Below, in pieces: positions 1 through 10,400 of a stretch of DNA of 64,000 nt. Position numbers and translations under genes: made by a program. This DNA comes from Aestuariibaculum suncheonense. GTDB taxonomy: Bacteria > Bacteroidota > Bacteroidia > Flavobacteriales > Flavobacteriaceae. The stretch is from the NCBI RefSeq assembly GCF_014596935.1, contig NZ_JACVXC010000001.1, positions 1,102,117-1,166,116 on the forward strand, given 5' to 3'. The notes under the pieces were generated by a model, which did no database searches, had not been told where the DNA came from, and saw only the letters and a list, made by a program, of their open reading frames with translations. Each line of letters starts with the position of its first letter. Positions within the stretch are counted from its first letter, which is position 1.

Positions 1-1428
1 GATATGAGATTAATTAAGGAAATGGGAGCTAATTTTGTAAGATTAGCACATTATCCTCAAGATCCAGAAGTTTATAAAGCTTGCGATGAATTAGGTTTGT
101 TGGTTTGGGATGAATTGCCATGGTGTCGCGGTGGTATTGGTAATAATAATTGGAGGAGCAACACCAAAACCATGTTAAAAGAGATAATTGAACAAAATTA
201 TAATCATCCAAGTATAATTTTATGGTCATTAGGCAATGAAATTTCTTGGTTACCAGATTTTGAAAATGGAGATGATGAAGAAACTATAAATAATTTTTTA
301 TACGAGCTTAACGAGTATGCTCATGAATTGGATCCTTGGAGAAAAACGGCTATTAGAAAGTATTATGAAGGTGCCAAAATTGTGGATGTATTTTCACCAT
401 CTATTTGGTCTGGTTGGTATTCTGGAAGTTATAAGAGTTATCAAAAGGCAGTTGATAAATATAAAGAAGAATATCCACGTTTTTTGCATGCCGAATATGG
501 TGGTTCGAGTCATTTGGGGCGACATACTGAAGCTCCGATTACTGGGGAAGGGAAAATACAATCTGATGGTTGGGAAGAAGCTGTAGTCCAAACAAATGTA
601 TCCAATATTGCACAAATTGGGGATTGGAGTGAGAATTACATAGTTGATTTGTTCGATTGGCATTTACGGATATCAGAAAACGATTCAACCTTTACAGGTA
701 ATATTCAATGGGCTTTTAAAGATTTTGGAACTCCATTACGTCCTGAAAATGCAATTCCATACATGAACCAAAAAGGATTGGTCGATAGAGCAAATAATCC
801 TAAGGATGCGTTTTACGTGTTTAAAAGTTATTGGAATAAAACAGATTTTTTTACCTATATAGAATCCCACACATGGACAGAAAGGCAGGGACCAAAAGAT
901 AAACCTAGAACTGTAAGTGTATATAGCAATTGTCCATCGGTCGAATTATTTTTAAACGGTAAAAGTTTAGGGGTAAAACAACGTGATATTAAAGCTTACC
1001 CAGCATCAGGCTTAAATTGGACATTAACATTTAAGGAAGGCGCAAATACATTGATTGCTGTAGGTAAGACTAAAGAGAATAAAGAAGTAAAAGATGAGCT
1101 AACATTAAATTATAGGTACACGCAAAATGGAAAAGCCAATAAGTTAATGTTAGATTACAATGTTTTAGATAATGGAAACTATTTGATAACAGCTATAGCA
1201 GTTGATAAAGAAGGGTTAAGGTGTTTAGATTATGAAGATAGAGTATATTTTCAATGTTTATCCGGTGGAGAGACCATAAAAAGTCAAGGTACACCAACAG
1301 GAAGTGAAGTTATAGAAATGGCGAATGGAAAGGCATCCATAGAGGTGGTGGCGAATGAAAAAAACATGCCTGTTGAGATTATGGTGCTTAACCAAAATTT
1401 TAAAGGCACTTATCTGACTATAAAATAA
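1..1428 (+). CDS. Glycoside hydrolase family 2 enzyme, 5'-truncated by the window edge
   Basis: The reading frame is open to the left edge, so only the C-terminal portion is seen. Counting from the first in-window Met (position 4), the catalytic TIM barrel covers about residues 1-275, with the acid/base Glu79 in SLGNE and a probable nucleophile Glu164 in HAEYG. Residues ~285-370 (VELFLNGKSLG) resemble the DUF4982-type beta-sandwich of Bacteroidota GH2 enzymes, and a last beta-sandwich follows. GH2 enzymes are retaining exo-acting beta-galactosidases, beta-glucuronidases or beta-mannosidases, and the substrate cannot be read from this fragment. The next gene begins 12 nt after the stop, which suggests one transcript. 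The signal peptide and N-terminal jelly roll lie outside the window. Confidence 0.93.
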   Translation, partial: DMRLIKEMGANFVRLAHYPQDPEVYKACDELGLLVWDELPWCRGGIGNNNWRSNTKTMLKEIIEQNYNHPSIILWSLGNEISWLPDFENGDDEETINNFLYELNEYAHELDPWRKTAIRKYYEGAKIVDVFSPSIWSGWYSGSYKSYQKAVDKYKEEYPRFLHAEYGGSSHLGRHTEAPITGEGKIQSDGWEEAVVQTNVSNIAQIGDWSENYIVDLFDWHLRISENDSTFTGNIQWAFKDFGTPLRPENAIPYMNQKGLVDRANNPKDAFYVFKSYWNKTDFFTYIESHTWTERQGPKDKPRTVSVYSNCPSVELFLNGKSLGVKQRDIKAYPASGLNWTLTFKEGANTLIAVGKTKENKEVKDELTLNYRYTQNGKANKLMLDYNVLDNGNYLITAIAVDKEGLRCLDYEDRVYFQCLSGGETIKSQGTPTGSEVIEMANGKASIEVVANEKNMPVEIMVLNQNFKGTYLTIK

Positions 1429-1440
1429 AGTTTTAAGAAT

Positions 1441-2610
1441 ATGAAATCTATACATATATTGTTTTTAGTTCTTATTTCATTTTTATTTTGTTCATGCGGA
1501 AAAAGATCATTTGATTTAAAAGCAATTGAGAAAGAACGAATTTTAAACAAAGTAAATAATTTCATCGATATCAGACCTGTAACCGTGGCTGATAGTTTTT
1601 GCATCAGGAGCGCGGGTACAAGAAACGATTTTTATTCAGAAGGAGATTATTGGTGGCCTAATCCAGAAGATCCTAATGTTCCATATATAAGACGCGATGG
1701 CATATCTAATCCTGATAATTTTAAAGCACATCGTAGAGCAATTATACGATTAAATCATATAGCAGGTTGTTTAGCTTCAGCATATATTTTATCGGATGAT
1801 AATATGTATTTAAAACAAATAGTCCCACATCTAGAAGCTTGGTTTGTCAATCCTGAAACAAAAATGAATCCAAATCTATTGTATGCTCAGGCAATACAAG
1901 GAAAAACTACAGGCAGAGGTATTGGTATTATAGATACCGTTCATTTAGTTGAAGTTGCTCTTGCCGTAGAAATTTTAGAAAAAGCAAGTATACTAAATGG
2001 GAATCAATTAAATATTATTAAACAATGGTTTGATGATTATAAAAACTGGCTTATTGAGCACCCTTTTGGGAAAGAAGAGCGGGATAATGGTAATAACCAT
2101 AGTGTATGCTGGGCGGTTCAGATTGCTGCTTTTTCAAGACTTGTAAATGATGAAGCAAATTTAAATTATTGCAAGACATTTTATAAAAAAAACTTACTAC
2201 CCAATCAAATGGCTTCTAACGGTAGTTTTCCAAAAGAATTAAATAGAACTAAACCTTTTGGATATTCCTTGTTTAACTTAGATGCAATGAGTAATCTGTG
2301 TCAACTTCTTTCAACAAAAAATGATAATTTGTTTGAGTACAAAACAGAAGATGGACGTTCTTTAGAATTAGGATTGCAATTTCTTTATCCATTCATAAAT
2401 AATAAATCAGACTGGCCTTATAAAGAAGATGTTATGTGTTTTGATAATTGGCCTGTTAGGCAATCGGCATTGCTTTTTGGAGGTAAATGTTATAAAAATA
2501 AGGATTATCTTGAATTATGGGAAGATTTGGAGGCAGAATTTGAGCATGAAGAAATAGAACGAAATATGCCGGTAAAATACCCGTTATTATGGTTTAGTCG
2601 TAATTATTAA
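1441..2610 (+). CDS. Lipoprotein of the alginate-lyase superfamily (PF05426-like, possibly PL38)
   Basis: A 389-residue protein with a lipoprotein signal ending at Cys19 (LFCSC), so probably a membrane-anchored periplasmic or surface enzyme. The body carries marks of the alpha/alpha-toroid alginate lyase superfamily: GDYWWPNPEDP, TKMNPNLLYAQAIQG, GRGIGI, an Asn-Asn-His motif (GNNHSVCWAVQ), and further on an Arg-x5-Tyr pair (NRTKPFGYS). In characterised relatives such as PL5, Asn, His, Arg and Tyr act in beta-elimination. A paralogue lies at 34412. The expected action is eliminative cleavage next to a uronic acid, but the substrate is unknown; PL38 members include glucuronan-active lyases. It directly follows the GH2 gene. 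Family placement is from motif memory and is only moderately certain at family-number level. Confidence 0.8.
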   Translation: MKSIHILFLVLISFLFCSCGKRSFDLKAIEKERILNKVNNFIDIRPVTVADSFCIRSAGTRNDFYSEGDYWWPNPEDPNVPYIRRDGISNPDNFKAHRRAIIRLNHIAGCLASAYILSDDNMYLKQIVPHLEAWFVNPETKMNPNLLYAQAIQGKTTGRGIGIIDTVHLVEVALAVEILEKASILNGNQLNIIKQWFDDYKNWLIEHPFGKEERDNGNNHSVCWAVQIAAFSRLVNDEANLNYCKTFYKKNLLPNQMASNGSFPKELNRTKPFGYSLFNLDAMSNLCQLLSTKNDNLFEYKTEDGRSLELGLQFLYPFINNKSDWPYKEDVMCFDNWPVRQSALLFGGKCYKNKDYLELWEDLEAEFEHEEIERNMPVKYPLLWFSRNY

Positions 2611-2964
2611 TAGAAGAAACAAATAATTCTGTTATGAATATCTTTAAACAAGTTTCTGTATTGCATTCAACCGAAAAAACAAAATTATGTATGAGCATAT
2701 ACTGAAAAATCCGTAATATAGCTTATCTAGAGATAATTTTATTAAACTAGTTAGAAAAATGAATTGATGCTATTCATATGTTCAATTTGTTTTTATTACA
2801 TACAGGCTACACATATTTTAATAAATGGAAATTAGTGTTTTTTTTTGCAATTATTAAAATAGTTTTTCAATGTTTGTAAACATCCTAAGACTTTTAAAAA
2901 AATATTAACCAATTTTAATATCGGAGTTATTCGAAATATTAACCAAATACTAATTGATTTAAAA
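2611..2964 (+). other. Intergenic region before the sensor gene
   Basis: This 354-nt gap is very AT-rich and has no credible ORF. It holds two copies of the 12-mer AATATTAACCAA (2901-2912 and 2935-2946), the second just before the start codon of the sensor gene. A near-inverted repeat TGTTTGTAAACA is centred near 2876. No confident Bacteroidota promoter (TTTG / TAnnTTTG) was found by eye. Confidence 0.5.
2901..2959 (+). promoter_or_regulatory. Leader motif AATATTAACCAA, two copies before the HTCS gene
   Basis: The 12-mer occurs at 2901-2912 and 2935-2946. After the second copy comes a two-base spacer and ACTAATTGATT, ending five nucleotides before the ATG. Almost the same arrangement (AATATTAACCAA, two bases, ACTAATTAATT) lies at 7417-7441 before susC. 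The position against the start codon suggests a shared 5' untranslated leader rather than a classical operator. The role is inferred. Confidence 0.4.
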
Positions 2965-5900
2965 ATGCTAAGATTAATCATTCTATTAGTTGTTAGTTTT
3001 TTTGTGTGTAATGGATTTTCGCAAAACGAAATTTATAAGTTTAAGCATATTACTACAGCCGAAGGTTTATCTCAGACTTCTGTTATAGCCATTCAACAGG
3101 ATGATTTAGGACAAATTTGGTTTGGAACCAGAGATGGTTTAAATAAGTATGACGGTTCAGTATATACTGTTTATAAACATGATAGGGAAGATAACAATTC
3201 TATTAGTAATAATGATATTCTTTGCATTGAACAAGATAGTGAAGGTTTTATTTGGGTAGGAACTTACATGGGGCTCAACAGATACAATCCTAAAACAAAT
3301 GTTTTTAAAACTTACTTTGCGAATGAAAATATTACATCTGTAAATGATAATGTTATTTGGACGATTAAAGAACTGTCTAATAAAAAAATATGGATTGGTA
3401 CTCCTGAAGGTCTTTCTATATATCATAAATCTTTAGATACTTTTCAAACGTTACTAAAAGGAGTTTTTGTAAGGTCAATTTATGAAACTAAAAGTGGTGC
3501 AATTTATGTTGGAAGTAATAACGGTTTACTTCAATTAACAGAACAAACTGATAGAGGAATCGAAATTAAAATAATCGAAGGAACTGAAGGTTTTATTGTT
3601 CAAGATATATTAGAAGATAAAGATAATAATTTATTAATAGGTACAAGAACAAATAGTGTTCTAATATATAATATGCGCACTGGAACGGTGCAACCTTATT
3701 TTGAGCCGAAAAAATTAAAAGGTAAAAACAAGAATGTTAGAGAATTGCTTTTTGATGAGAAAGGGAATTTATGGATAGGCACTTACAAAGGGCTACAGAT
3801 AGCAGATAGTAGTAAGAATATTTTAGCATTATACAGTAATATAAATGATAATGAATCGATTAGTGATAATTTTATAAAAGCCTTATTTAAGGATCGTAAA
3901 GGTTCTATTTGGGTTGGTACCTATAATGGAGGTGTTAATTTATGGGACCAATCAAACATCAACTTTATTAATTATACTGAAAAACCAGGAAATATTGGTC
4001 TAAGTTTTAAAGCAGTTAGTGCTATTGAAAAATTTAATGACCTTATTTTTTTTGCTACAGAAGGAGGAGGTATCTCTGTACTTAATGTTAAGAATAAGCT
4101 CTTTAGCTATATTAATACTGAAAATACTGCAGAACTTAAACATGATAATATAAAAAGCCTTTGTTTGACTAAAGACGATAAACTATGGATTGGATTGTTT
4201 AGGGATGGATTAGCTGTTTATAATTTAAAAACCAAAAAGTTCGAAAATTACCTATTGACGGAAGATCTTATTTCCTATATGGGAGATTTTGGGGTTTATT
4301 GTATAAGACAGTATAACGATAACGAAATGCTAATAGGTACCTTTGGTAAAGGTTTGATTAAGTTTAACCTTGAAACAAAATCTTATGAGGTTTTTGACGT
4401 AAAACCCAATGGACTTACTCAAGGCTATATAAAAGCAATCGAAGTAGATGCTAATAATAACATTTGGGTAGGTACTTTACGGGGGCTAAATGTTATTAGT
4501 CCTAATGGAGATATTAAAAATTATTTTTATGATAATAACCAAAAAAAAGGTTTTGGTATAACAACTATATATGAAGATTCTAAAGGTATTGTGTGGGTCG
4601 GTACGGACGTAGATGGGCTCTATAAATTTGAAAATAACGTTTGTGAAATAGTTGAATTAAATATAGCTAACTCTCCTGTTACAGGAATTAGAAGTATTGT
4701 TGAAGATACGGATAATAATTTCTGGATTAGTAGTTTTAACGAAGGCATATTTAAATATAATGCAAGAAATAAAAAAGTTGAAGTTTGTTATACGCAGAAG
4801 GAAGGTTTAGTAGGAGACCAATTTAATAACAATGCAAGTTTTAGTTATGGTAATTCTCAGTTTTTATTTGGGGGCCCTGCAGGTGTTTCTTATTTCGATG
4901 CAAATAAGATGAATAAAAATAATTACATCCCTCAAGTAGTTATAACAGATTTTAAAATAAAGAATAAATCAGTATCGGTAAATAATGAAGAGCCGATACT
5001 ATCCACTACAGTAACTTATTCAGAACAATTAGAACTTTCACATGAACAAGGAAATTTTAGTATATCTTTTTCTATTCCAAACTTTATTAATTCAAATAGT
5101 AATAGCTATAAGTATAGGTTAGTAGGATTAGAAAAGGATTGGATAGAAACAACTCAAAACATGGCTTCATACACTATCCAAAAACCTGGCTACTATACCT
5201 TTGAAGTAATAGGTGTTAATAGTGATGGCCTTGAAAATGAAAAGCCTACAACATTAAGTATAAGAGTAAATCCAGCACCTTGGAGAACATGGTGGGCATT
5301 TTTAATTTATGGTATATTGGTTTTTGCTTTGTTGTATTATTTGTTAAATATTTTAAAAACAAAAGAAAAATTAAAACTTCAGTTAGAGTTAGAGCAATTA
5401 GAAGCCGAACAATTAAAAAACACCAATAAAGCAAAATTAGAGTTTTTTACAAATATATCCCATGAATTTAGAACACCGTTAACCTTAATTCTGGGGCCTC
5501 TACATCAAATTTTAGAGAATTATAGAGGGAGTAGTAAAATATATAAAAAATTAAAAGTTGTAGAAAGTAGCGCCAATCATTTGTTGCAATTAATTAATCG
5601 ATTAATGGATTTTAGAAAATATGAAAGTAATCTCATGAAGCTAGAAACTGCAGAAGGGAATATTGTTAAATTTTTACAAGAAATCTATTTGTCGTTTTCA
5701 GAATATGCTAAAGACGGAGAATATGACTATGTTTTCCATACTTCCTCTGATGAAATTTTAGTGTATTATGATAGGCCTAAATTAGAACGTGTATTTTTTA
5801 ATTTAATTTCAAATGCTTTTAGATATACTCCTAAAGGAGGAAAAATTGCGATAAGAATTATAGAGGATAACGGTAAAATTAATGTTTTAGTAGAAGATTC

Positions 5901-7011
5901 GGGTGTAGGTATAGCAGAAGAGTATCACGATAAAATTTTTGAACGCTTCTTCGAGTTGTCAATAAATAATAAACCAGATAACGATTATAATAAAGGTACC
6001 GGCATAGGTTTGTCCATTGTGAAAAACATTGTTGATTTGCATAAAGGCAAAATTATTGTTAGAAATAATAAAAATGACAAAGGTTCTGTTTTTCTGGTTC
6101 AACTTTTATTAGGAAGAGACCATTTGGAAGATTCTGAAATCCTTCACGATTTTAAATTCAGTGAAGATTTGTCTCAGTACGAAAATCAGTTAAAGGAACA
6201 TCAAATAAGTTTTGAAGACAAAGAAATAAAGAAGGTAATATTAGAGGAGAAGCCTACCATTCTTCTAGTGGAAGACAACAAGCCATTAAGAAAGTTTATG
6301 CGAGATTTACTGCAAAATGATTATAATATTTTGGAAGCAGAAAATGGTAAAATTGCATTTAAAACAGCTATTAACGAACAAATTGATATTATTGTTAGTG
6401 ATGTTGTCATGCCTTTAATGACAGGCACTGAATTATGTTCGTTAATAAAAGAAGATATTAGAACTAGTCATATTCCTGTAATTTTGTTGACTTCTCGTTC
6501 TTCGTTAATTTTTAAGTTAGAAGGTTTGGAAACCGGAGCAGACGATTATATAAGTAAACCATTTGATGTAAGTGAGTTTAAGCTAAGAGTTAATAATATA
6601 TTAAGTTCAATCTCACGATTAAAACAAAAATTCAATTCTACAGAGGTCTTACTTCCAGAGGATATTTTGTCATCATCTTTGGATGAAAAATTATATAGAA
6701 AGGCATTAGAAATAGTAGAAAATAATATATCTAATGAAGAATTTGATATTCATTATTTTTGTTCAGAATTAGGTGTAAGCAGAACCGTTTTGTTCAAAAA
6801 AATAAAAGCGTGGACAGATTTTTCGCCTAAAGAATTTATTCAGCATTTAAGGTTGAAAAAGAGTGCCCAACTTTTTGAGCAAGGTAAAATGAGTATTTCT
6901 CAGGTTAGTTACCAAGTAGGTTTTAAAGATCCTAAATACTTTAGCAAATGCTTTCGCGAAAAATATGGTAAAACACCCTCTGATTACATTAAAACGTTTT
7001 CCGAGTATTAA
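2965..7011 (+). CDS. Hybrid two-component system sensor/regulator (HTCS)
   Basis: A 1348-residue one-protein two-component system of the kind that controls Bacteroidota PULs. In order: signal peptide (1-20); periplasmic beta-propeller repeats (~25-640) with recurring IWFGT/IWVGT units, which normally bind the inducing oligosaccharide; a Y_Y_Y domain (~690-770); a transmembrane helix (~776-797); a HisKA segment with phospho-acceptor His833 (NISHEFRTPLTL); an ATPase domain with N-box (LISNAFRYTP), DSGVGI and GTGIGLS; a receiver domain (~1098-1215) with acceptor Asp1146 (VSDVVMP) and KPFD; and a C-terminal AraC-type HTH (~1245-1345). All expected catalytic residues are present, so it should be functional. 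It sits just upstream of susC on the same strand and is the likely activator of the flanking operons. The ligand is unknown. Confidence 0.97.
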   Translation: MLRLIILLVVSFFVCNGFSQNEIYKFKHITTAEGLSQTSVIAIQQDDLGQIWFGTRDGLNKYDGSVYTVYKHDREDNNSISNNDILCIEQDSEGFIWVGTYMGLNRYNPKTNVFKTYFANENITSVNDNVIWTIKELSNKKIWIGTPEGLSIYHKSLDTFQTLLKGVFVRSIYETKSGAIYVGSNNGLLQLTEQTDRGIEIKIIEGTEGFIVQDILEDKDNNLLIGTRTNSVLIYNMRTGTVQPYFEPKKLKGKNKNVRELLFDEKGNLWIGTYKGLQIADSSKNILALYSNINDNESISDNFIKALFKDRKGSIWVGTYNGGVNLWDQSNINFINYTEKPGNIGLSFKAVSAIEKFNDLIFFATEGGGISVLNVKNKLFSYINTENTAELKHDNIKSLCLTKDDKLWIGLFRDGLAVYNLKTKKFENYLLTEDLISYMGDFGVYCIRQYNDNEMLIGTFGKGLIKFNLETKSYEVFDVKPNGLTQGYIKAIEVDANNNIWVGTLRGLNVISPNGDIKNYFYDNNQKKGFGITTIYEDSKGIVWVGTDVDGLYKFENNVCEIVELNIANSPVTGIRSIVEDTDNNFWISSFNEGIFKYNARNKKVEVCYTQKEGLVGDQFNNNASFSYGNSQFLFGGPAGVSYFDANKMNKNNYIPQVVITDFKIKNKSVSVNNEEPILSTTVTYSEQLELSHEQGNFSISFSIPNFINSNSNSYKYRLVGLEKDWIETTQNMASYTIQKPGYYTFEVIGVNSDGLENEKPTTLSIRVNPAPWRTWWAFLIYGILVFALLYYLLNILKTKEKLKLQLELEQLEAEQLKNTNKAKLEFFTNISHEFRTPLTLILGPLHQILENYRGSSKIYKKLKVVESSANHLLQLINRLMDFRKYESNLMKLETAEGNIVKFLQEIYLSFSEYAKDGEYDYVFHTSSDEILVYYDRPKLERVFFNLISNAFRYTPKGGKIAIRIIEDNGKINVLVEDSGVGIAEEYHDKIFERFFELSINNKPDNDYNKGTGIGLSIVKNIVDLHKGKIIVRNNKNDKGSVFLVQLLLGRDHLEDSEILHDFKFSEDLSQYENQLKEHQISFEDKEIKKVILEEKPTILLVEDNKPLRKFMRDLLQNDYNILEAENGKIAFKTAINEQIDIIVSDVVMPLMTGTELCSLIKEDIRTSHIPVILLTSRSSLIFKLEGLETGADDYISKPFDVSEFKLRVNNILSSISRLKQKFNSTEVLLPEDILSSSLDEKLYRKALEIVENNISNEEFDIHYFCSELGVSRTVLFKKIKAWTDFSPKEFIQHLRLKKSAQLFEQGKMSISQVSYQVGFKDPKYFSKCFREKYGKTPSDYIKTFSEY

Positions 7012-7213
7012 TTATACTGCTTTTTATTCATTAATGTGGGTTTTCTAAACTATTGTTAGAAATGGCTTCAATTGCCATTGAATTATATGGTTTAGGGATT
7101 TTCGTCCACTTTTTAAGTACTTATCACTCCTATAAAACCCCTCCTTAAATAATAGTTTTGTTAGAGAGGTTTGTAAGCAATTGATTTTTTTTAAACTAAA
7201 GTAATCTTCAAAC

Positions 7214-7306
7214 ATGAAAAATAAGCAGACAAGTTATTTGGAGGTTGCAGTTATTTTAGTTGCTGTAGTTATGGTTTTACTGCTCTTCTATTTTATACCA
7301 TATTAG
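7214..7306 (+). CDS. Possible 30-residue single-span membrane peptide
   Basis: A short ORF in the 439-nt gap between the HTCS gene and susC. It encodes a charged start (MKNKQTSYLE) followed by about 20 continuous hydrophobic residues rich in Val, Leu and Ile, ending in FYFIPY. This is the pattern expected of a small inner-membrane peptide, and chance AT-rich ORFs rarely give such a clean amphipathic layout. No clear ribosome binding site is visible, although Bacteroidota often lack one. Function is unknown; a partner of the adjacent sensor or transporter is possible. It may be spurious. Confidence 0.35.
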   Translation: MKNKQTSYLEVAVILVAVVMVLLLFYFIPY

Positions 7307-7416
7307 GTAACATAAAGTATGTAATTATAAGGATAGAAGAATGAGGTTAGGCTTACTATAAAATAGAAAGGCGCTTTTCCATTGCTATTTCTGATAATAA
7401 ATTGCATATCGAACTA

Positions 7417-7441
7417 AATATTAACCAACAACTAATTAATT
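7417..7441 (+). promoter_or_regulatory. Leader motif AATATTAACCAA before susC
   Basis: This matches the element in front of the HTCS gene (2935-2959) over 25 nt with three mismatches and lies nine nucleotides before the susC ATG. It probably forms part of a conserved 5' leader. See the element at 2901-2959. Confidence 0.4.
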
Positions 7442-7450
7442 AAAACTAAG

Positions 7451-10400
7451 ATGAAACAAAAAATCAAAAAGAAATGTACTGTTTCTGGGGTAGCGCTAAT
7501 ATTGGCGATCTTATTTTCCAGTTTTTCGCCTGGTAATGTACAGGCTCAAGAACGCATTTCAGGAACAGTTTCCGGGGTGAACGGCGTTCCTTTACCAGGA
7601 GTAAATGTTCTGCAAAAAGGTACAAATAAAGGGGCTGTTTCCGATTTTGATGGTAACTTCTCTATTGTATTATCCCCTGGGAATAAAACTTTGGTTTTTT
7701 CCTATTTAGGATTTCAAACTAAAGAAGTTGCTATAGGGAATCAAACTAATATTAATGTAACATTAGCAGAGGATGTTGCAGGGTTAGATGAAGTTGTGAT
7801 TATAGGTTACGCTGCTGTAGATAGAAAAAAGGTGTTAGGAGCTACATCGGTTGTAAAGGCGGAATCTATTGAGCAAGCAACTCCTGTTCAGGCATTTGAT
7901 GCGGTACAGGGTAAGCTTTCAGGTGTTCAAATATTGTCTAATAATGGTCCTGGTGAAGGATATGATATTAGAATACGTGGTATATCTACCTTTGGTAGTG
8001 GAACGGAACCCTTATATGTTGTTGACGGACAGCAGTTGGAAGATATCGATAACCTGGATCCTTCAGATATTGCCACTTTTGAAGTGTTGAAGGATGGAGC
8101 GACAGCAGCAATTTATGGATCTCGAGCAGCTAATGGTGTTGTTTTGATTACTACAAAATCTGGTAAATCTGGTAAATTGCAATTAGAGATTTCGAGTACT
8201 TTTGGGGTTAATACGCTAGTAGGGGACATACGTGTAGCCAACACCGACCAAAGAATTTTATATCAAAAATTAAGAGCTAATAATGATCCATCATCTTTAT
8301 CAAGTCAAGAGTTAGATTCTTTAAACTTGTTGTATAGGAATTCATACGATTTACAAAAGCTGTTAACCAGACCAGCTATGAGACAGCAAACCAATGTAGC
8401 TTTGAGTGGAGGTAGTGATAAGACTAAGTTTTATTGGAATACCGGATATTTAACAGAAGATGGTGTTGTAAGAAATAGTGGTTATAAAAGAATAAACACA
8501 CAGTTAAGGCTAGATGTTGATGCAACAAAAACTTTAAAGGTTGGGACTAGAGCAACTTTAACACACTCTTATCAAAATGGATTAAATAGCGGAAATGTAT
8601 TTCAGCAATTGGTAGAGCGTATTCCTTTCTTTCCATTATACGAACCAGATGGGTCTTATACATATACTATTGCAGGACGCCAAAATCCACTAGCTCAAGC
8701 AGATTTGAGGAAAGTTGATAATAAAGATTATCGTGCTCAAGTGTTTAATTATGCACAATTAGAAATTATACCAAAATTAACTGTTAGGTCTACTTTAGGT
8801 ATAAATTGGAGGTTGAACAAAAGGGATGATTTTGCTCCTAGATTGTTGGCGAACAATTTCAATAATGGTGCTGCTAATGGAAGAATGCGCCACGATATTA
8901 CCTATGATATTCAGCAAGAGAACACATTGTCTTATAAAAATAAATTTGGAGGTAAGCATAGTTTGTTAGCATTGGCAGGAATGCAAATGCAAAAATATGT
9001 TCGAGAATTTTCAGATTTTCGATCAGATAGTTTTAATAACGATATTATTGAAACATTTAATAATGCAGCACCGGGTACAATAACCTCAAATAGTTTTGAT
9101 GAAAGACATAATCTTTATTCATTATTCGGACAGTTTAATTATGATTATGCAGATAAATATTTAATGAACGCGACTATTCGTCGTGATGGCTCGTCTCGAT
9201 TTGGTGATGAAAATGAATTTGGTTATTTCCCTTCGTTGTCATTAGGATGGAGAGTAAGTAATGAAAACTTCCTTAAAGAAAGTAACACTATTAATAACTT
9301 AATGTTGAGAGCAAGCTGGGGTGTGATAGGTAATGAACGCATTAATAACTATGAGTTTACGGGAGCTTTCGAGCCGGGATTTGTTTACGATGGTATTAGT
9401 GGTGTGGCACCAACACGTATAGGAAATTCAGAATTAGGTTGGGAAGAAACAGAATCTACTAATTTAGGTTTGGAGTTATCCATGTTTAAAAGTAGGTTAG
9501 ATATAGTTTTAGACTTATGGAAAAAGAAAACTACAGACCTACTGGCTAATACACCATTACCTGAAGAATCTGGATTTAGTGGAATTCGAAGAAACATCGG
9601 AGCAGTAAACAATAAAGGAATAGATTTCAGTATTACAGGAACTATTTTGGAATCAAAGGACCTTTCTTGGCGTAGTAATTTTAATATAGGAATTCTTGAT
9701 AATGAGGTGGTTAAATTAGCGGGAGGAACACCTTTTAACTCTGGGCAAACTAGAATTGAAGAAGGGCAACCAATTGGCAATTTCTATGGTTATCAAAACT
9801 TAGGTGTATTCCCATATGACGAGTCCAACGCCTTCACACCAGATGGAGCTATGTTAACCCCTAATTTTGATGGCAACGGAGCTTTTATAAATTATACACT
9901 AAACGGTGCTGAATATACGGGGGATATAGAGCAATTAAGAGCAGCCAATAATATACTTCAAGGGGGAGATATCATATGGGAAGATATTGACGGCAATTTT
10001 GTTATCGATGAAGCAGATAGACAAATCATTGGTAATGGACTATCTACCGTATATGGAGGTTTTTCAAATGATATTAGGTACAAAAACTTAAGTGTGAGTT
10101 TTCTTTTTGATTTTAGTATGGGGCAAGATATCTATAGAAGGTTTGATGAAGAAAGAAATGATTTAAATTCATCTAACGAAACACCAGGACCAGACTATAT
10201 TTTAAACGGTTGGAGAAACCCGGGAGATATAACAGAATATCCACGTTTAAATAGAGTACAACAACAGCGTTTAAGACCTAATAGTTTTTATGTAACTGAC
10301 GGTGATTATATTAAATGGAGATATGTGAGATTTAATTATGATTTCCCTAAAAATTTGATGGACAAATTGAAAGTTGTAAATAGAATATCATTGAACCTAG

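Larger units (their letters stand above)
7012..7450 (+). other. Intergenic region between HTCS and susC
   Basis: Besides the possible small ORF at 7214-7306, this gap has a small hairpin (AATGGC 7061-7066 / GCCATT 7074-7079) shortly after the HTCS stop without a convincing T-run, and the leader motif at 7417-7441. The susC promoter is expected here but no consensus was identified with confidence. Confidence 0.45.

Noticed and set aside
7061..7079. Hairpin after the HTCS gene as a terminator
   Set aside because: Only a 6-bp stem and no following T-run; too weak to call.
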